Source: Paracentrotus lividus (taxonomy: Eukaryota; Echinodermata; Echinoidea; Camarodonta; Echinidae). From it: a stretch of 64,000 bases of DNA. The translations under genes were made by a program, and so were the position numbers. This document shows positions 61,751 through 64,000 of the stretch, piece after piece. The notes beneath the pieces were generated by a model. It made no database searches. It was given only the letters and a program-made list of their open reading frames with translations, and was not told the origin of the DNA. The stretch spans positions 45,598,376-45,662,375 of the forward strand of contig CALNVZ010002974.1 of the NCBI GenBank assembly GCA_940671915.1. Reading direction: 5' to 3'. Every line of letters begins with the position of its first letter. Position 1 is the stretch's first letter.

Positions 61751-64000
61751 ATCATAAAAATTACAATCTAATTTTATTATTTACGATATAGAAATATACA
61801 TTTGCCTACCATTGCTATTTGACCTCAAATCGCCACAAACCGAAATTTACACCGAAATTTTTACCCTATCATTCACCTATTTACCCCCCACCCCCCATTG
61901 AATAGCGCCCTCCATTGACGAGGATGCGGCCGAAAGCGATCCTATACACTTCCTCTAACTCTATCACCCCAAAGAACTTCCGTATGTTGCAACGGAAAGG
62001 GGGACGGAGGGAGGGATTGTAGGCAAATGTATATTTCTATATCGTAAATAATAAAATTAGATTGTAATTTTTATGATTTACTTCAATAGAACTATACATT
62101 TGCCTACCATTGCTACGACCAGCACCGACAAAAGTCGGGAGGGCAACCATAACGGTTAAGAAACTATGGAGGACGCCGCTGCTTTGAGAGGTGCGGTGGA
62201 GAAAAAACACCTCACTAGCAGCAACTTCTTTCAGGTAAAAGAGGGTGAAAGAATTTGCAGAACGCCAAAAAAGTCGCCTTGCAAATATCTTCCACCCCTA
62301 CCCTAGTAAATAGGGCCCAAGAGGAGCTGATGTTCCTGGTCTGAAGGGCCTTGGGAGTAGTTCCTCTACAAGGGCCTTCACTCCCTCAGTCTTGATTGCG
62401 GAGACTAACCACCGGGATAACATATCTCTAGAAAACCCCTTTATGGGTTTACGGGAAATAACAAATAACTGTGAAGATGTCGAAGATTCTCAGTCTACTT
62501 GACGAACCAAAAGAGGGCCCTGACGGGGCACTAGAAAAATGTCTTTTCTGAAAGATGAGAACCCTGTCAGAGGACGATGAAGATCTCGATAGAGTCCGAC
62601 GAGGCTGTTTGGTTCTAAGCAATGAAGGATGTGAAGGAATCAGACGAACCACATATCTCTCCCAACGAATATGACCAGGTGATATTGAGAGAACGTGTAG
62701 TGAAACTCCTCTTTGCCCGAGACTATTGCTAGGAGAAACTAGTCTTAAAGGACTGATTTAACAGGTAAATCGAGTAAAAAGGCTCGAACGGTGGCATAAG
62801 ACAAAGCCTCCAAAAGTTATGGAAAACTCCAGGCTGGAGAAATAAGGAAATCGGCAATAAGAGGCAAAGGAGCCTCTCTGGGGACCCTGCAAGAGGTTCG
62901 TACCAGGCCAGGAAAGCCCCAAGGCGCGAAAGAATACAATCCTAGTCGACCTCAGTCTACTTCCAACTAGCAGCTCAGTCTGGCCGAAAGAGGCCAAGCA
63001 GTTAAAAGAAGGTGCGATGGATTCGCATGTAGAGCCCCGACAAAGGAAGAGAAATTAAGTCCGGTACGGCCTGAAGGGGCAGCGGTTCCCCTGCTAACAG
63101 GAGCAAAAGATCCTGAAAACCCGGCCCGAACCGGCCAGTAGAGAGCAATCAAGACCACCGTTGTCTGATCCTCCCTGAACTTCCTGAGAAAAAGAGGGAT
63201 CAACTTGAATGGTGGAAAGCGAAAAGTCTTCCAACCCTCCAAAGAAGAGGAAACGTGTCCAAAAAAAAACAGAAGTCTCCCTGACTCGGGAGTAAAAGCC
63301 GAGGAAGTCTGTTGTCCAGGGATAGAAAGTCTGCTAACAGATAGTCCTCCCCTGGAGAGTGGGAGGCAACCGGGACGATCTTCTCCCGATTGCACCATTC
63401 CCAAAGGAGGAACGCTACCTCGATCAAATCCAAAGAGTGTGTCCCTCCTTGTTTGTTGATGTAGGCCTTCCGAGAGGTGTTGTCCGTGAGAATCAAACAC
63501 CGACGGCCCACCAAAAGGCCGCGAAAACGTTGAAGGACAAACAGAACCGACAAAAGTTCCAGAACGTTAAAGTGAGGCAGCGGCCTCGGGAGGACCCAAG
63601 ATCCGGAACCATCCGACCTTGACAATGGCCCCCCCCCAACCTCGAAGAGACGCGTTCGTGGTCACTGTAATCGAGTGAAGAGGGTCTTTGAATCTCTTTC
63701 CCTGAAGAAGGTACGGTTCGTCCACGGAGAGAGAAGCTTCTTGATCTCTACCGTCAAAGAAAACCAGACCAGAGGGAGCTGAGGTTCGGCCTGAAAAACT
63801 TCAGGAGATGCAGCCGGAAAGGTCTCATAAAGAGACGACAATTTGGCAAGAAGTCCACCAGGCTGGCTAAAAACCCACAGCATCTCAAACAAACCTCGGC
63901 TCGAACCCTCCGCATGCTCAGGAGGGACCTGATAAGACTGACCAGAGCTTCAATCCTCTCAAGGCTCGGCCGAGCCAGTTGATCTTGATATCCAACTGGG
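61751..64000 (-). mobile_element. DIRS-like retroelement, broken, copy 2 (cut by window end)
   Basis: Same left end as copy 1: terminal repeat from about 61751, internal complementary region at about 62017-62112, then minus-strand tyrosine-recombinase and RNase H regions (RNase H about 63200-63625, with NVLELLSVLF and TDNTSRKAYINKQGG). The reverse-transcriptase and 5' parts lie beyond base 64000. A fossil with several breaks. Similar to copy 1 along its length but with many substitutions and a deletion around the region matching 23560-23720 of copy 1. Confidence 0.85.

Overview
The window is a piece of an intron-rich, AT-rich animal genome. Small exons with GT/AG borders are scattered over tens of kilobases, and the DNA between them is packed with short inverted-repeat elements, minisatellites and retroelement remains. 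The repeat style (very frequent TACATGTA and TAGGCCTA palindromes, DIRS-type retroelements, many small terminal-inverted-repeat elements) suggests a marine invertebrate, most likely an echinoderm. That assignment is inference; the sequence does not name the species.

The one host gene I can assemble is a Scribble (scrib) homologue of the LAP family (leucine-rich repeats plus PDZ domains), on the minus strand. Ten exons between 40167 and 1894 encode, in order and in matching splice phase, most of the leucine-rich-repeat array and the first part of the linker after it. The first roughly 92 residues (by comparison with the human protein as I remember it) and all PDZ domains are not in the window. 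The N-terminal exons should lie at higher coordinates, the PDZ exons before base 1. One exon (17671-17868) contains small length changes that break its frame. Three exons are each followed, downstream in the gene, by a partial copy of their own 3' end with a working-looking splice donor.

Layout: 1-5100, the three most 3' scrib exons in the window, a long ATC/GAT microsatellite touching a splice donor, and short inverted-repeat elements. 5100-17900, six more exons, GC-rich repeat fragments, a LINE reverse-transcriptase fragment and a minisatellite. 17900-31690, one large scrib intron with a broken DIRS-like element (about 22.5-28.8 kb) in the gene's orientation. 31693-31782, an exon, then an assembly gap (32821-33684) and a mostly featureless intron. 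38.7-41.9 kb, an exon between two inverted copies of an element whose core is a minisatellite. 42-61 kb, no certain host exon, but a Kolobok-type TTAA element with a THAP exon (45563-46665), an 806-bp inverted-repeat element with perfect palindromes (48821-49626), an inverted-repeat element carrying a LINE fragment (52485-54287), and a hairpin element (56713-57158). 61.5-64 kb, a tRNA-derived SINE, then a second broken DIRS-like copy running off the window.

The most unusual pattern is the recurrent 50-90 bp direct duplication of local sequence, including coding exon ends, often bracketing an inserted repeat. It may reflect a real duplication process or alternative haplotypes placed in tandem by the assembler.
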